Positions 1-11,818 of a stretch of DNA of 64,000 nucleotides are shown one piece after another. Position numbers and translations under genes: made by a program. This stretch comes from Warburgia ugandensis. Lineage: Eukaryota; Streptophyta; Magnoliopsida; Canellales; Canellaceae. The notes beneath the pieces are model-generated. The model was not told the origin of the DNA, did no database searches, and was given only the letters and a program-made list of their open reading frames with translations. Every line of letters begins with the position of its first letter. Position 1 is the stretch's first letter. The stretch is from positions 28,177,618-28,241,617 of the forward strand of contig CP141128.1 in assembly GCA_035236585.1 (NCBI GenBank), given 5' to 3'.

Positions 1-325
1 TATCTCATTAGTTCGACCATTTCTTTTCATAATATCATTGATATCATTAATCCAATTGTTGATATTTATCTAATCTATAGATCTTGTCAATCCATTCATT
101 AGTTTTCATCAAAATCATTCGATATCATTGATCTTACAAATTATATTCAACAAATCATTAGATCTCATTGATTCAACCATTGATTTTAAGTAAATCACCA
201 TATCACATTGTTCCAACCATTCATTTTTGTCACATAATTAGATCTTGTCAACCTAACTACTAATTTTTATCATATCATCCAATCTCATTAGTTCAACTGA
301 TGATCTCTACAAGCCATTGCTTCTC

Positions 326-590
326 CTTTAATTTTTTGCAAATTCTAGAATCTAATAGTCCTTAAAATCAATTCTAAGGAGTGGAGGTGACTCATCCTCA
401 AATTCAGAGAATCAAATGTGATATTTCTTAAATAACAAAAATTGGATGTAGCTTTTCTTCAAATTTCTAAGATTAGAGATTTTCCTTTATCAAATTAGAC
501 AAGGTCAGAGGTGATCTTATGTCAAACCCTGAGAATAGAGTTGATCATATATCAAATCTAAAAGAACAAAGCAATCTTTCATCAAGTCAT
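326..590. repeat. 30-32 bp 'punctuation' repeat segment, copy 1
   Basis: Starts with the landmark GCAAATTCTAG (339) and then runs as about seven degenerate units of 30-32 bp with the pattern GGTGATCCTTTCTCAAAT...GATC. This unit differs from the flanking 40-mer, though it shares the TGATC-TT-CTCAAAT framework and may be a shortened derivative of it. The same segment recurs once per higher-order period. Confidence 0.8.
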
Positions 591-3315
591 TAGATCTTAT
601 TGATCTAACCCTCCATCTTCATCAAATCATCTGATCTTATTGATCATATAGTTAATTTTTCCATGAACTCATTGGATCTCCTAGATTTAACTTTTGATTT
701 TCATTAACTCAACAGATTTCGTCAATCTAACAATCAAGTTGATCGAATCATCAACTTTCATTGATCTAACAATTAATTTTGATTTGTTATAGTCATCCCC
801 CTTTAATTTTTGTTGGATTTCATCAATTCAATCATTGTTTTTAATCAAATTATTGAATATCATCGATTTAACCATCAATTTTCATTCAATCATGAGATCT
901 TGTCAATCCATTTGTTGATTTACATGAAGCATCTTATAACATTGATCCATATTATGATTTTTATCATATAATCTTATCTCATCGATCCAACTAATGATTT
1001 TTAACAAATCATCTAATCTCATCCATTTATCTATTAGTTTTTTTTTCAAATTGTTGGTTCTCATCAATCTTGCAAATTTTTTCAAATTATATGACAATTT
1101 ATTGTTATCAAATCATCGAATATTGTCAATTCAACCATAAATTTCATCAAATAATTGGATCTCACTTATCTGACCTTTGACTTTCATCAAATCATTTGAT
1201 CTTATTAGCATGATAATCAATTTTCATTGAATCATTGAATTTCATTAATTCGAATATTGATTTTTATTAAACCATTGGATCTTGTTGGTCTAAATATTTC
1301 TTATCATCAAATAATTAGAACTCATTGCTCTGAAAATATACTTAATAAAATAATTACATCTCATTGAACTAACCATCAATTTTTATCCAATCAGAGGGTC
1401 TCATACTGAATGCTGATTTTCATCAAATCATATAGATCTTGTTGGTCCAGCCCTTGATTTTATCAAATCATTAGATCATGTCAATTTAATGGTTGATTTT
1501 CATCAAATTATGCAATCTCATCATTCTAACCAATAATTTTCTCAAATCATTTGATCTCAAGGATCTAACCATTGATTTTGTTTAGATGATGAGCTCTTAT
1601 ACAATGAACCATTAATTTCCTTCAAATTATCATATCTCATCAAATCAATAATTAATTTACATTAAAATGTATTAGATCTCATTGATCTAAAACTTAATTT
1701 TTATGAAATCATTAGATGTCATTGATTGAACCATTTACTTTTATCAAATTATAAATCATTTGATACCATTGACCTGATAGTCAATTCCATCATATCATTA
1801 GCTCTTGTCAATCAAAAAAATTGATTTTCAACAAATCAATTAATATTGTCAATTCAAAATTTTGTTTTAGTCAAAACATAAGATCTACCAATCCAACTGT
1901 TAATTTTCTTTTCAATCAAAACTATTCATGAACCATAGTATTTCAATTATCTTATAGTTAATTTTCATTAAATCATAAGGTTAGAAGAATCTTTTCATTG
2001 ATTTTCATCAAATGATTGCATCTTGGCAATCCAACGCTTGATTTTCATTAAATTGCTAACTCTCATTAATCTGCCCATATATTTTCATCAAACCTCTTCG
2101 ATCTGACTGTTAGTTTTCATTAATTCATCAAATCTCAATAATTTCAGCCTTAATTTTTACAAAATTATTCAATGTCAATGATTTCATTTAATCATTTGAT
2201 CTCATAATGGACCATTGACTTACCTCAAATCATTGGATCTCAATGATCCAAATCTTAATTTTCATCCAATCATTAAATATGTTGATTCGACAATAAATTC
2301 ACATTAAATCATCTGGTCTCAACGATCTAACTGCTAATTTAATCAAATCATCAGAGTTTTGTCTATCAAAACATTGATTTTCATCATGTCATTTGATCTT
2401 GTCCATCCAACCATCAACTCTAACAAATTATCGGATCTCATTGATACAATCATTAATTTTTATCAAATCACATTGATCCAAACCTTGATTTTCATTAAAT
2501 CATTAGATCTCATCAATCCACCATACATTCTCATCAAGTCATTAGATCCTATTGATCTGACCATTGATTTTCATCAAATTATTGGATCTTGTCAATTAAA
2601 CCATCAATTTCTATTGAATCATTTTATCTTGTGAATACAACCATTAATTTCCGGTAAATCTTCAAATCTCATCAACCCACCAATCCTCATATATGCGAAG
2701 GTTGAATTTAAACAAATGATCAGACCTCACCTATCCAATCATCATTTTCATTTAATCTCATAGATCCACTATCAATCTTAATAAAATCATCGAAACTCAT
2801 CGATCCAACCCTTCATTTTCATCAAATCAATGGATCTCATCCATCCCAACTTTGATTTTTATCTTATAGATTTGACCATCAATTTTCATCATATCACTGG
2901 ATCACATCAATCAAATCATTGATTGGCATTAAATCACTAGATCTCACTGATCCAATCATTCCTCTTTATCAAATCATTATATATCATTGATAACACCCTA
3001 ATTTTCATCAGATCATCAGATCTTATTAGTCCTACCAAAGATTTTTGTAATATTATTGATATTGTTGATCTTTACTTAATCTTTGTTTCTAGTTGCTCCA
3101 ATCATTAGTTCTCATCAAATCATTAGATATCATTGATCTTACTATTTGTATTCAATAAATCGTTAAACCTCACAGATTCGACCATTGATTTTATGTAAAT
3201 CATCATATCTCATTGATCCAATTGTTTATTTTTGTCACTTCATCGAATCTCATCAACCTGACCACCAATTTTTATCAAAATCCAATCTTGTTGATTCAAC
3301 CAATTATCTATTTTC

Positions 3316-3575
3316 CTTTTAATTTTTTGCAAATTCTAGCATCTCTATCAACTTTAAAATCAATTCTAAAGATTGAAGATGACACTTCCTCAAATTCAAA
3401 GAATCGAAGGTGACCCTTTCTCAAATAAGAAAAAATAGATTGCATTTTCTTCAAATTTCAATGATTCATGATCTTCCTTTCAATGTATCAAATAAGATTG
3501 GAGTATCTTTTGTCAAACCCAAAGAACTAGTTGATCATTTCTTGAATCTAAATGAACAATGCTATCTTTCATTTA
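3316..3575. repeat. 30-32 bp punctuation segment, copy 2
   Basis: GCAAATTCTAG landmark at 3329, then the same series of 30-32 bp units as copy 1, with the same order of variants (TCAAATTCAAAGAATCG, then AAATAAGAAAAA, then AAATTTC). It lies 2990 bp after copy 1. Confidence 0.8.
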
Positions 3576-3807
3576 ATCATTGGATCTTGTTGACCTAACC
3601 GTCCATCTTCATCAAATCACCCAATCTCATTGATTTGACCATTGATTTTTATAAAGTCATTGAACTTGGTTGATCTAACCATTAATAATCATCAAATCAT
3701 GTTGGTTTCAAAACATCAATTTATTATGTCCTTCCATAAATTAATTTTCTTCAAATTATGGGATCTTGTCAATTTGACAGATGAAAATCATTAAATCACT
3801 AGTGCGG

Positions 3808-4971
3808 TCATACAACAAATATAGCTTAAAAATCTCAAAGAAGATATGAGGAGACTTATAACCCAAGCAAGTTTAAAACCATTCTTACTTTCAAAGGGTT
3901 ATACATAAATTTAAAATTTTCTTTAACATGCATTATTTCTTTGCTAATCTCATTATTCTTCATCTTCTTCAACTATTAAGAAATCACAAAAGTATATACC
4001 ATATGTCTCTTAAGTCTATGGTCATTTTTAAGTAGTATGAAGCTTAGAAAATGATAAGTGCTATGCTTGTTTAACTCTTTTAGCCTTCCCTAAAAAGAAG
4101 TAAAATTTCAAATAAAGACTATATATAAAGTCAAGTGAAAAAAGAAAAAATAGCTAATGAAAATGAGGAATGTTCATTCTTGTTTGGAAAAATGAAAAGG
4201 TGTTGAATACATTGATAGAAGACTTTTACACATTTTATAGACAACCTTTCATACCTTTATATCCATTCTTTTGATAAACCTTACCCAAGCCTACATTTCA
4301 TCCTAACAGAATTCCTAACTTGATCTTAAGAGTAGTATGTCTTGGATATGGTTATGAATGAGTAGAGAATTTAGTAGTGTGCAACACTCTTAATAGTTGA
4401 TATCCTTTCACAAGGCCATTACTAGTCTTTCTAAGTTATCATTCTTTTGTGTGAAATATGTTACATTTTTGGACATGATGAATAATATTCTACTCTAATG
4501 AGAGATTTACACCTTTCTGAGTGATAAGTATATCCTGTCAGAATTGAAGTCAAAGCATACATTTGGACCATAATTTTGGTTATATTTGACTTTGAAATTG
4601 ATAATTATATACTTGCTATAGCACACACTTACGTTTTGAAGTTTAATAAAATAATGAGATATTTTTAGCATAAGAGTAGGATTTTGAACCTTTTTGTTTA
4701 TCTTTAATAGTAGGCTAAAGTTAGGTAATTAATAGAAAATATTTTCTTTGATAAATAAAGGATGTTTATAAATGTTTTGAGAATTTTGTAGGTATATTCA
4801 TTGCAAACCTTTACTAGGCTTAACTTGTCCACTAAGGGAAACCTAGGAGTTTAAGGGCTTGTTTCATGTGCTAAATGCAATCACAAGCATCTACGAAAAT
4901 GACAACCATTTTTGTTTTTGTGATCTTTCCCATGTTTTCCTTGAGACTAGCAAAATGCTAGTTGGGGGGTG
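3808..4971 (+). mobile_element. 3' internal tail of LTR element G1 (5' part missing)
   Basis: Non-coding sequence matching the region between gag and the 3' LTR of elements A and B. It shares the phrases GGAGACTTATAACC, then GAGTTTTAGAGCC/AAGTTTAAAACC, and the closing ACTAGCAAAATGCTAGTT. It ends in a polypurine tract (TTGGGGGGTG, 4962-4971) directly before the LTR start TGATAAGTG. There is no 5' LTR, primer site or gag: the element is truncated where it meets the satellite at 3807/3808. No TSD was found at this edge. Confidence 0.72.
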
Positions 4972-5604
4972 TGATAAGTGTTCAATTTTGTATAAAAAGT
5001 ACCCAATTAGTAACCCATGAGTTATAAATTGTAGTGATATTTCTAGGGTTCTTTTAAAAATTTGTAACACATATATTTATGACCTAATAATTTAAAAGTT
5101 TGATACTTTGTAGGTTTAGAGGCTAATCCAAAGTAAATATATGAATAATCATAATTTTCTTAAATTTAATTAAAGTTTTTGACCTTTTGTAGGAATCAAG
5201 ATGATGATCTAATGGCGGAGATTGATTAAGATGAGAATTTAAGATCAAGACCAAAAGATCAACCCCAGGCCTAAATATCATCGATCCAAGGCATGACCAA
5301 GATTCAATATTATCTTTAGGATAAGCAAGGAAGCTATTGGAGGAGCTATAAGTGATTAAAATGGGCCCCTGCATAAGCCATGCATTTGCACCACCTTTGC
5401 ATGGGAGCTATTCAAGCTACCTAAGCCATGAAAGAAGATAATAAGCTAAGGAAGACTGTAACATCTCACAAAAACAAAAAAAAAGAAATTGCCTTAAACA
5501 GGGGAGCCGTATTTGATATGGGCACCCCACCCCGTTTAAGTGAAATGAGAGCAGACCGTTAGGTCTGTTCCCAAAACAAACACACACAGAAAACCCAACA
5601 GGAG

Positions 5605-5697
5605 GGAGAAATGGGGAGAGAAGGAGAGAAAGGAAAAAGAAGAGAGGAGAGAAGAGAAGAGGAGGAGAAGGAAGAAAGAGAAGGAGAAGAAGGGGGT
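5605..5697. repeat. Purine-rich (GA/GGA) tract inside LTR C
   Basis: Almost uninterrupted A/G sequence (GAGGAGAGAAGAGAAGAGG type). It lies in the first tenth of the LTR, probably in the U3 or transcribed leader part. Elements B and A carry pyrimidine-rich tracts at a comparable place. Confidence 0.8.
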
Positions 5698-7161
5698 CGA
5701 GTTGCCATAGTTAATGGCACGCTAGCAAAATAGAGAAAATGGGGTTTTTTGGCCTGCCAGAGATCCAGGTCATCGACGAAGACAACGACTGCTCAGATTG
5801 CTAATCCGAGCAAATCAATTTATTCAAGAACATCAAACGATTAAAAACCCCAAAGTTATTAGGAGATTCGAGTGGATCTTGATGATCAATTGGAGGGTAA
5901 ACAACACATATGCCTAGGTTTGGAGGGTTTCATGACAGATTGGAGGTGATTAAACTCATTTTAGAGGATGGAAAATACAGAAATGCATCTTGAAGGTAGG
6001 ATCTATAAAACCCAACATTGAATTTATGGAATTTTGTTAAATCCATATGTTTTATGCTAGATTTAAGATTTGGTGATGATTTAGCTATTAATTCTTTAAT
6101 CCATGCTTAAATAAGCATAATATAGGTGTGAACTATGTTTGATTTAGAAGAAAATTGTTAATTTTGGTTAAAAAAACCGATTAGACAATCTCAACATCCT
6201 ATCGGGTACTGTTCACATAGTAACACCGTGATGTCTGATCGATAATTAGACACCACAAATGAGTTCCCCATCCTTAAAAATGATAAGATGACTAGAAGTA
6301 TATGAATTTGAAGTGAAACCGACCGGATGATCTAGGCTGTCCGATTTGTCACTATTCAAATAGACACCTTGTGATGTCGGATCAATGATTAGAGGTCATA
6401 GATGGATTCCTGAACCGTGAATTAGCTTAGATATGATATAAAGTATGGAATTTGGGTAAACTGATATAAAAAATCAAGTGACATGAACTGTTCATGATGC
6501 TCATTATATCAGTCTAATTTTATGATAAAATTATAGGTTGTATTAAAGATTGTAGTATGGAAAATAACACCCAGCTCCAACCCAAGAGTTGATATGGATA
6601 GGAATCAAGGGTTAAGACCACTGAATAGTAATAGTGACTTGCAGTTAGTTAAGAAGAGTAGTGAATAGCCAATCCAAAGCCAATGGCGTAGATTGGAAAT
6701 CCAATCATTGTTTGCCATTAAATTAGCTATCAACTAATAGCTAATGAAACACCTTTTGCACAGTAATGAACACTGTCACTTTGCCTTATGCCAAATAGTA
6801 TTAGGGAAGCTAGGAGAAGTCCTAGAATTGTATAACTAAACATGTGTTTGTATTGTTACAGAGGTGACTGATAGGGAGTGCGTACGCAAACTGAATGAAG
6901 TACTCGCATCAATGAACTAGAAGATCTCCAATTGAGGTAGGTGGAATTAGGATTGCTACAATTTTTTCTATATATATGCATGTGTATATAAATTTCAAGG
7001 ATTGAAATAAATCTTTTCTGTTTATACAAAAAATAAGATGAATGTGCATGCCGAATTTGAATTATGATTAAACTATTTATGCATAAGCTATGCATTATTG
7101 TGAACCATGTGAGAGAAATGTAAGACTGATACCAGGAAATTGTGAAATGGCTCGTATGAGC

Positions 7162-7356
7162 GAAAGGGGTCGTTATGATGTGGGCGGGGCACATAGTTGT
7201 TATGATGTGGACGGGCCTTTAGGCTGGACGAGCTACCGGTCCGTGTACCCCATTGTTTGGGGAGTTTGACACAATCTGAAAGGGGTCGTTATGATGTGGG
7301 CGAGGCACTAAGTAATTATGATGTGGGTGAGCCTTCGGGCTGGACAAGCTACCGGT
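7162..7356 (+). repeat. Two tandem copies of a ~116-bp module in LTR C
   Basis: GAAAGGGGTCGTTATGATGT occurs at 7162 and again at 7278. Both copies continue through a second TTATGATGTG and a GGCTGGAC(G/A)AGCTACCGGTC phrase; the second copy ends near 7356. LTR D has a similar local duplication (CCGATGAGGACGGGC and CCGATAAGGACGGGC, about 18818-18865). Confidence 0.75.
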
Positions 7357-7797
7357 CTCTCAGGAGCAAGCCTTGAGGTGGGTCTTTAGGTGTGGTGTGT
7401 CTTTGGGTTTAACCCACTACGCCAACTTACTGCGTCAAAGAGGATAATATTGTTTGTTGTGCACTTGATACACACAACAACGCCTTAGTATTTGATATGT
7501 GAAATGGCTCAAAAGAGCGAAGACTAGTATCAGGGAATGTAAATGACTTGTAAGTTTGATATGTGATTGCATACTTTGCTTTTCAAAGAACGTGTTTTGT
7601 ACTGATGCATTGGTATCCCTTTCATGTTGGCATGGATTTATGATTCCAATAAATGTTGAATGATTTCAAGTGAAATGATAATTGAATTGTTGTTTGCATG
7701 ATTCAGCATGACTAAATTGATATATATATATAATTATCATGATTTCTGTTTATATAAAACATTGCATCTTATTTCACCTACACAAGTGATTGCTTGC

Positions 7798-7827
7798 TGA
7801 GGCATTGCTTTGGTTTGTAATGCCTCA
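7798..7827 (+). promoter_or_regulatory. Hairpin in LTR C (9-bp perfect stem)
   Basis: TGAGGCATT pairs perfectly with AATGCCTCA across a 12-base loop, preceded by GCTTGC and followed by GATACAG. The same flanks and outer TGAG/CTCA with a different inner stem occur in LTR F (31726-31754); a related TGAG...CTCA hairpin is in LTR D (19382-19400). The role is unknown; R-region RNA structure or 3'-end formation are possibilities. Confidence 0.7.
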
Positions 7828-8803
7828 GATACAGAGAATAGTAGCAGGTTTGGCATGTTCACATTATCATAGAACAAAGGGCTCTCAAGGAATAGGAGCT
7901 GCTTACTGACAAGAGCATGCCAACGAAAGATTTGGAAGAGGACAGGTAAGAATTGGTCTTTGAATTGAAGTTGTCATATTAGAAATGAGAAAGAGATTGC
8001 ATTATCTGTAATTATGGGAATTTGGAAGGCTTATGTGACTGAGTTGTGCTGTGGAGGTTCTGGGTGTGTTGTGCTGATGTAAATTATTTATGTTTTGTTA
8101 GAAGTATGAAAAGGAGATAGAGTCTCCATTTATATTTTAAAATTTTCAACAAATGTTTATTAGGTACTTCGTAATGACATGAGTTAAATGTCATATGTCT
8201 GAAAAATAGAGGAAACTATGCTGATTTTTAGTAGAAATGAGCGCTCATTTCACCGAGAATCCTTGTTTTTGAGAAAAGAAAAAATGACACTCAGGGTTTT
8301 TCAAAGTGAATTTAAAAGAAAATATTTTTTGCTGCATTACATTATTTTTGCAAAAATTATTTCAAATTGGATCAATCCTGCATTAGAAATTAGTTTGTGT
8401 TTAAAATTACATTTGAAAACGTAGGTCGTCACAAAGACAATCCAAGCCATTAGAGGCAAGGATGTGAGCCATGAAATCAAGCTAAATGAGCCCTCAAAGT
8501 GAGCCATTCATGCCACTTAAGCCAATCCTACATGGAGTGATACTATTGGAGGAGAATTTCACTCAAATATCCTAAGCTCAAATGGGTTTTTAAGAGGAAA
8601 TTAGAAGATATTTGAATGAAAATTAAAACCAGTATTCCTGTGGACCAATAGGAAGAACCCACCTTTATCTTTCCTTTTTACATTATTTCCCTCCACTTCA
8701 CCCTACATAATCCCACAATTTTTTCAAGGGGGGATGCACCTTCCAAAGAAGGTGGCACCTCCTCCTTCTTAAATCCCATCTACCAACTACCCCACCTTAT
8801 ATT

Positions 8804-8807
<4 letters not shown>

Positions 8808-8858
<51 letters not shown>
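8808..8858. repeat. Compound (CT)n(CA)n microsatellite
   Basis: About 13 CT units (8808-8834) followed by about 12 AC units (8835-8858), within the LTR of G1. Confidence 0.97.
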
Positions 8859-8859
<1 letters not shown>

Positions 8860-10519
8860 TTCCATCTCTTGCTAATTCCCCACTTCAGATGCCCCTCCTA
8901 AAAAGGTGGCACCTTCCACCTTGCTCCCACCTTATCCTCTTCTTAGTTGTTCTAGGTTATTAAACTAGTTGACCTATCTCTCCTTGCCACCTAATCAACT
9001 TCTAACTCCATCTCTTAACCTCTATCTCTAACCTTCCTATATTCCATCTCATCCTAACCACAACCTTTAATCTCTACCATTCAAATTCCCTTCCAAATCT
9101 CAAACAAGAATCCACATTGAATTCCCAAAGTATTCCAAGATTTTGTATGATTTAAGTCCTTTTTATGACCAAATCCTAACCACTTTCTAATCTCACATTC
9201 CACTCTCATGGGGTTTCTTTTAGAAGGCAACCAAGCATATAAAGTATACAAGAGTTCCACGTGAATACAATTGGGGAGAAGGGGAGGATGCCTCCTCTTA
9301 AATAGATGGTGCCTCCACCCTTCTTATCTCCTCTAGGTTTTCAACGGTATTCACCTTGAAGCAGCCCATCTTCTAGCCCTTCCATGCCTCCTTCCTCTTG
9401 GTTTGTTCTCTCCTTGTTTTCTCCTTGAAGTTAGGTTAGTTTGTCTCTTAATCCTTTACTTGTTTGCTTTAGTTTCATTGCTTTACTTTGTTCCTTGAGT
9501 TTATGCTTTAATTTCTAACTTTTTTGCCTTGTTTCCTTTTATTTTTGCACATGTTCTTATTCCTTAGATCCTTGAATCTAAAGGCTTGACATCCAAGAGA
9601 ATATACCCTTTAAGTTCCTTGCCTTTGAATCTTCTCAAGTTCTTTGCCCATCCCTTGCCTTCTTTCTTATGGTTTCCTCTTCTTTTTCCTTAAATCTCTA
9701 TTGGGTTACTTGCATGTTTAAGAATAGCATTTGGAAAAATTGTTTATGATGGATTTTTTTACTTTCTTATTGAGCATTAAATGGTGCACACACTCCATGG
9801 GAGTAATCACCACACTTGTAAACTTTGTCATTCAATCGATGAAATTGTTATGTTCACTATTAATTGCTCATTGTTCATGGTTCTTTTGGTCACTTTAGAA
9901 TTAGTTTTCCATGGATATTTTGATGTTCTTTCCATGCTTAGATTCCTTATGTTTCATTCTAGAATTAGTGCATTTAAATTCCAATTGAGGCACTCAACTT
10001 GAACCGTACCACCACCAATGGGTCATGCGCATAGTCTTGATGTGTAGCCCATAGGTGATTAATTGTTTTGCTTAGATTTACATGCATTAGTTTATTAGTT
10101 TCATGCATTCATTATTAGCTTAAGTTGCATCCTAGTTCATCCATGCCTTCAAGTTCCATTCATGCACTTTAGTTGACTTTGTTTCATGCACTTTCCATTT
10201 TTAAATCATGCATACCATGTTAGGTTTTATTACATGCTTTGATTTCTAATGTTAGTAAGTTTTCACATTTAATTTTGGGAATAAATTGTCCATAAAAGAT
10301 ACTAAGAATTAGAAATCAAAAATCAAAAAAAGAAAAGAAAAATAAGGTCTTGCTCTGTGTTATTATTATCACACTCCTTTTTCTTCAATTTATATATAGT
10401 TAATATATTAAATTAAAAGGAAGGTTTTTAATTTGGTGCATTACTAATTGATCTCTCTCGCGTGCAATTACCATTCTAAGTCTTGGATCACTTAGTAGGT
10501 GCATTGCATTAGTGTACTG

Positions 10520-11664
10520 TAAGTACTAGAGATCCTATGCTAGGAGGTGTTGTTGGCCATTTTCCTTTGAGATGAGATTGAGACCAGCCCTGCGATGGAG
10601 ATAGATGGTTGGCAGTAGGAGTAGCTTCTCATGGGAAGGTTCTCTGAATGGTAGTCGAGTAGCCCGCATGTGGTCTAGTGAGTTGAGACCATGTGGTATC
10701 CATGAGCTCATGGAGAGGCCACAGTAGTCACCAGTAGTCACCAGTAGGGTCCTATGAGCATAGGTGCCTGTGTGATGTTATTAGTATGCCTGGAATGTCT
10801 ATCATTTCATGAGAGTTTTGACCTTGTCTCTCATGGTAGGAATATATACCACTGTATTATCCTTGGTGGTAGGACTGTATATCACTGTGTTATGGAGCAA
10901 TTAGGTTTCCATGGACATGTGGGTATGGAATTTGCATTGTGGACTAAGAGCTATGCGCCTTAGTTCAGCTTCAATTGTTACAAGCACATTGTATTAACAG
11001 GCTTATCAGATTCTTCTAGATATTATAGATGATTTGCAATCACCAGGTTTCTTGGTGGATGTTTGTTTTATATGTCATGATTTTTAACCTAAATGACTAT
11101 GTATATAGGGATACACACACCTATACAAATGTTATTAGTATGCCTTATTTTAGGCGTGCAAGCTCATATCAGTTTTTCTTCCTATCGTGAGTAGTTGTTT
11201 TGCTCACCACCTACAACAAACATTTTAGGTAACACTACAAGTAGTTTGAACATGAAGGACCTAAGGAAGGCAAAACTACTTGGATTAGTTTAGATATGAG
11301 ATAAGAATATTTTTGGTGAAGTCGTTGTGATAGAAACTATGCATATGATTATATTTTGAGACTGTATATAATTTAATTTTGTTGACAAATGGGATGGCTG
11401 TATCTATGGACTATTATATTTATATGAATGGCATGTGTGACTTTATTTGTGATCTTGTGGAATGTATCTCTGACCATTCTTAGGTTAGCAACTATTTGTT
11501 TATATATATGTGGAGATTTTACCATAACACCTAGGAAGAAGTTGATGAATTTTCAAAATGACCTATATATTATCACTCTGATCCTTTTTTTTTTAAACAA
11601 GGAAATTTCTACCACTTTCTAAGCTTAAAAATTGATAAATATTTGTAAAACCTAGGATGCTACA
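10520..11664 (+). mobile_element. Remaining 3' part of H 5' LTR
   Basis: Matches 32330-33383 along its length: GATCCTATGCTAGG, GATGAGATTGAGACCAGCCC, then the shared ATACACA/CTATACAAA area, CCTATCGTG, and the end ...GGATGCTACA. Directly after the end lies a tRNA-Met-type primer site and a gag start, which identifies this as the 5' LTR of the chromovirus. Its 5' portion (everything before the point equivalent to about 32330) is absent, replaced by G1. Open frames 10535-10741 and 10754-10963 are not recognised as proteins. Confidence 0.78.
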
Positions 11665-11666
11665 AA

Positions 11667-11682
11667 TTTGGCGTCAGAGCAC
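11667..11682 (+). other. Primer binding site of element H (tRNA-Met type, mutated)
   Basis: TTTGGCGTCAGAGCAC begins two bases after the LTR terminal TACA. The intact plant form for initiator tRNA-Met is TGGTATCAGAGC; here TAT is read as CG/T-altered. Position and match support a PBS. Confidence 0.7.
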
Positions 11683-11818
11683 ATGTAATACTAATCATAA
11701 TTAGAGTCATTGAAAATCAATATGTCAATAATTAGGAGGGTTAAGTCATAGACTTAGGTAGAGATCTTAGTTATAATGATTAGGAAAGTAGTCTTATTAT
11801 AATCTTGATTGTTTTTAG

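Larger units (their letters stand above)
1..3807. repeat. Degenerate ~40-bp satellite array, left block
   Basis: Head-to-tail copies of a unit of about 39-41 bp with the core CATCAAATCATTGGATCTC followed by CATTGATCCAACCA and TTGATTTT. For example, the unit start recurs at 2494, 2533 and 2573. Copies differ at many positions, so the array is old or weakly homogenised. Two inserts of a different 30-32 bp unit (326-590 and 3316-3575) lie 2990 bp apart and mark a higher-order period. Short open frames here (such as 2359-2634 and 3213-3413) only translate the repeat and are not genes. The block stops abruptly after AAATCACTA at 3807, where retroelement sequence begins. Confidence 0.93.
5457..8433 (+). 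mobile_element. Solo LTR C (chromovirus-type), TSD AAGAC
   Basis: Starts TGTAACATCTCAC and ends GTAGGTCGTCACA. It is flanked by a perfect 5-bp duplication AAGAC at 5452-5456 and 8434-8438. No internal region or second LTR is present, so it is a solo LTR formed by LTR-LTR recombination. The last ~250 bp (GACACTCAGGGTTTTTCAAA ... CGTCACA) is related to the ends of LTRs D and F. It contains a ~90-bp purine-rich leader (about 5605-5697), a duplicated GC-richer module (7162-7356) and a strong hairpin at 7798-7827. Confidence 0.88.
4972..10508 (+). mobile_element. 3' LTR of G1, interrupted by solo LTR C
   Basis: Begins TGATAAGTGTTCAATTTTG, like the LTR starts at 12132, 50497 and 57001, immediately after a polypurine tract. 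Its first ~480 bp matches 12132 onward (for example the shared GACCTAATAAT then AAAAGTTTGATA). It is broken at 5457-8433 by a TSD-flanked solo LTR and continues from 8439 with a CT/CA microsatellite and TTTC-rich sequence. The right end near 10508 is approximate; beyond about 10520 the sequence matches H LTR sequence from 32330. Open frames at 8218-8424 and 9781-10002 show no recognisable protein. Confidence 0.65.

Noticed and set aside
1-3807. Possible CRISPR array because of regular ~40-bp repeats
   Set aside because: There is no constant repeat alternating with unique spacers; the whole unit repeats degenerately and the rest of the window is plant retroelements.
11667-11682. tRNA gene fragment
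   Set aside because: Only the 3'-end complement of tRNA-Met is present, next to an LTR; it is a primer binding site. The same applies at 19801, 47957, 52561 and 63853.
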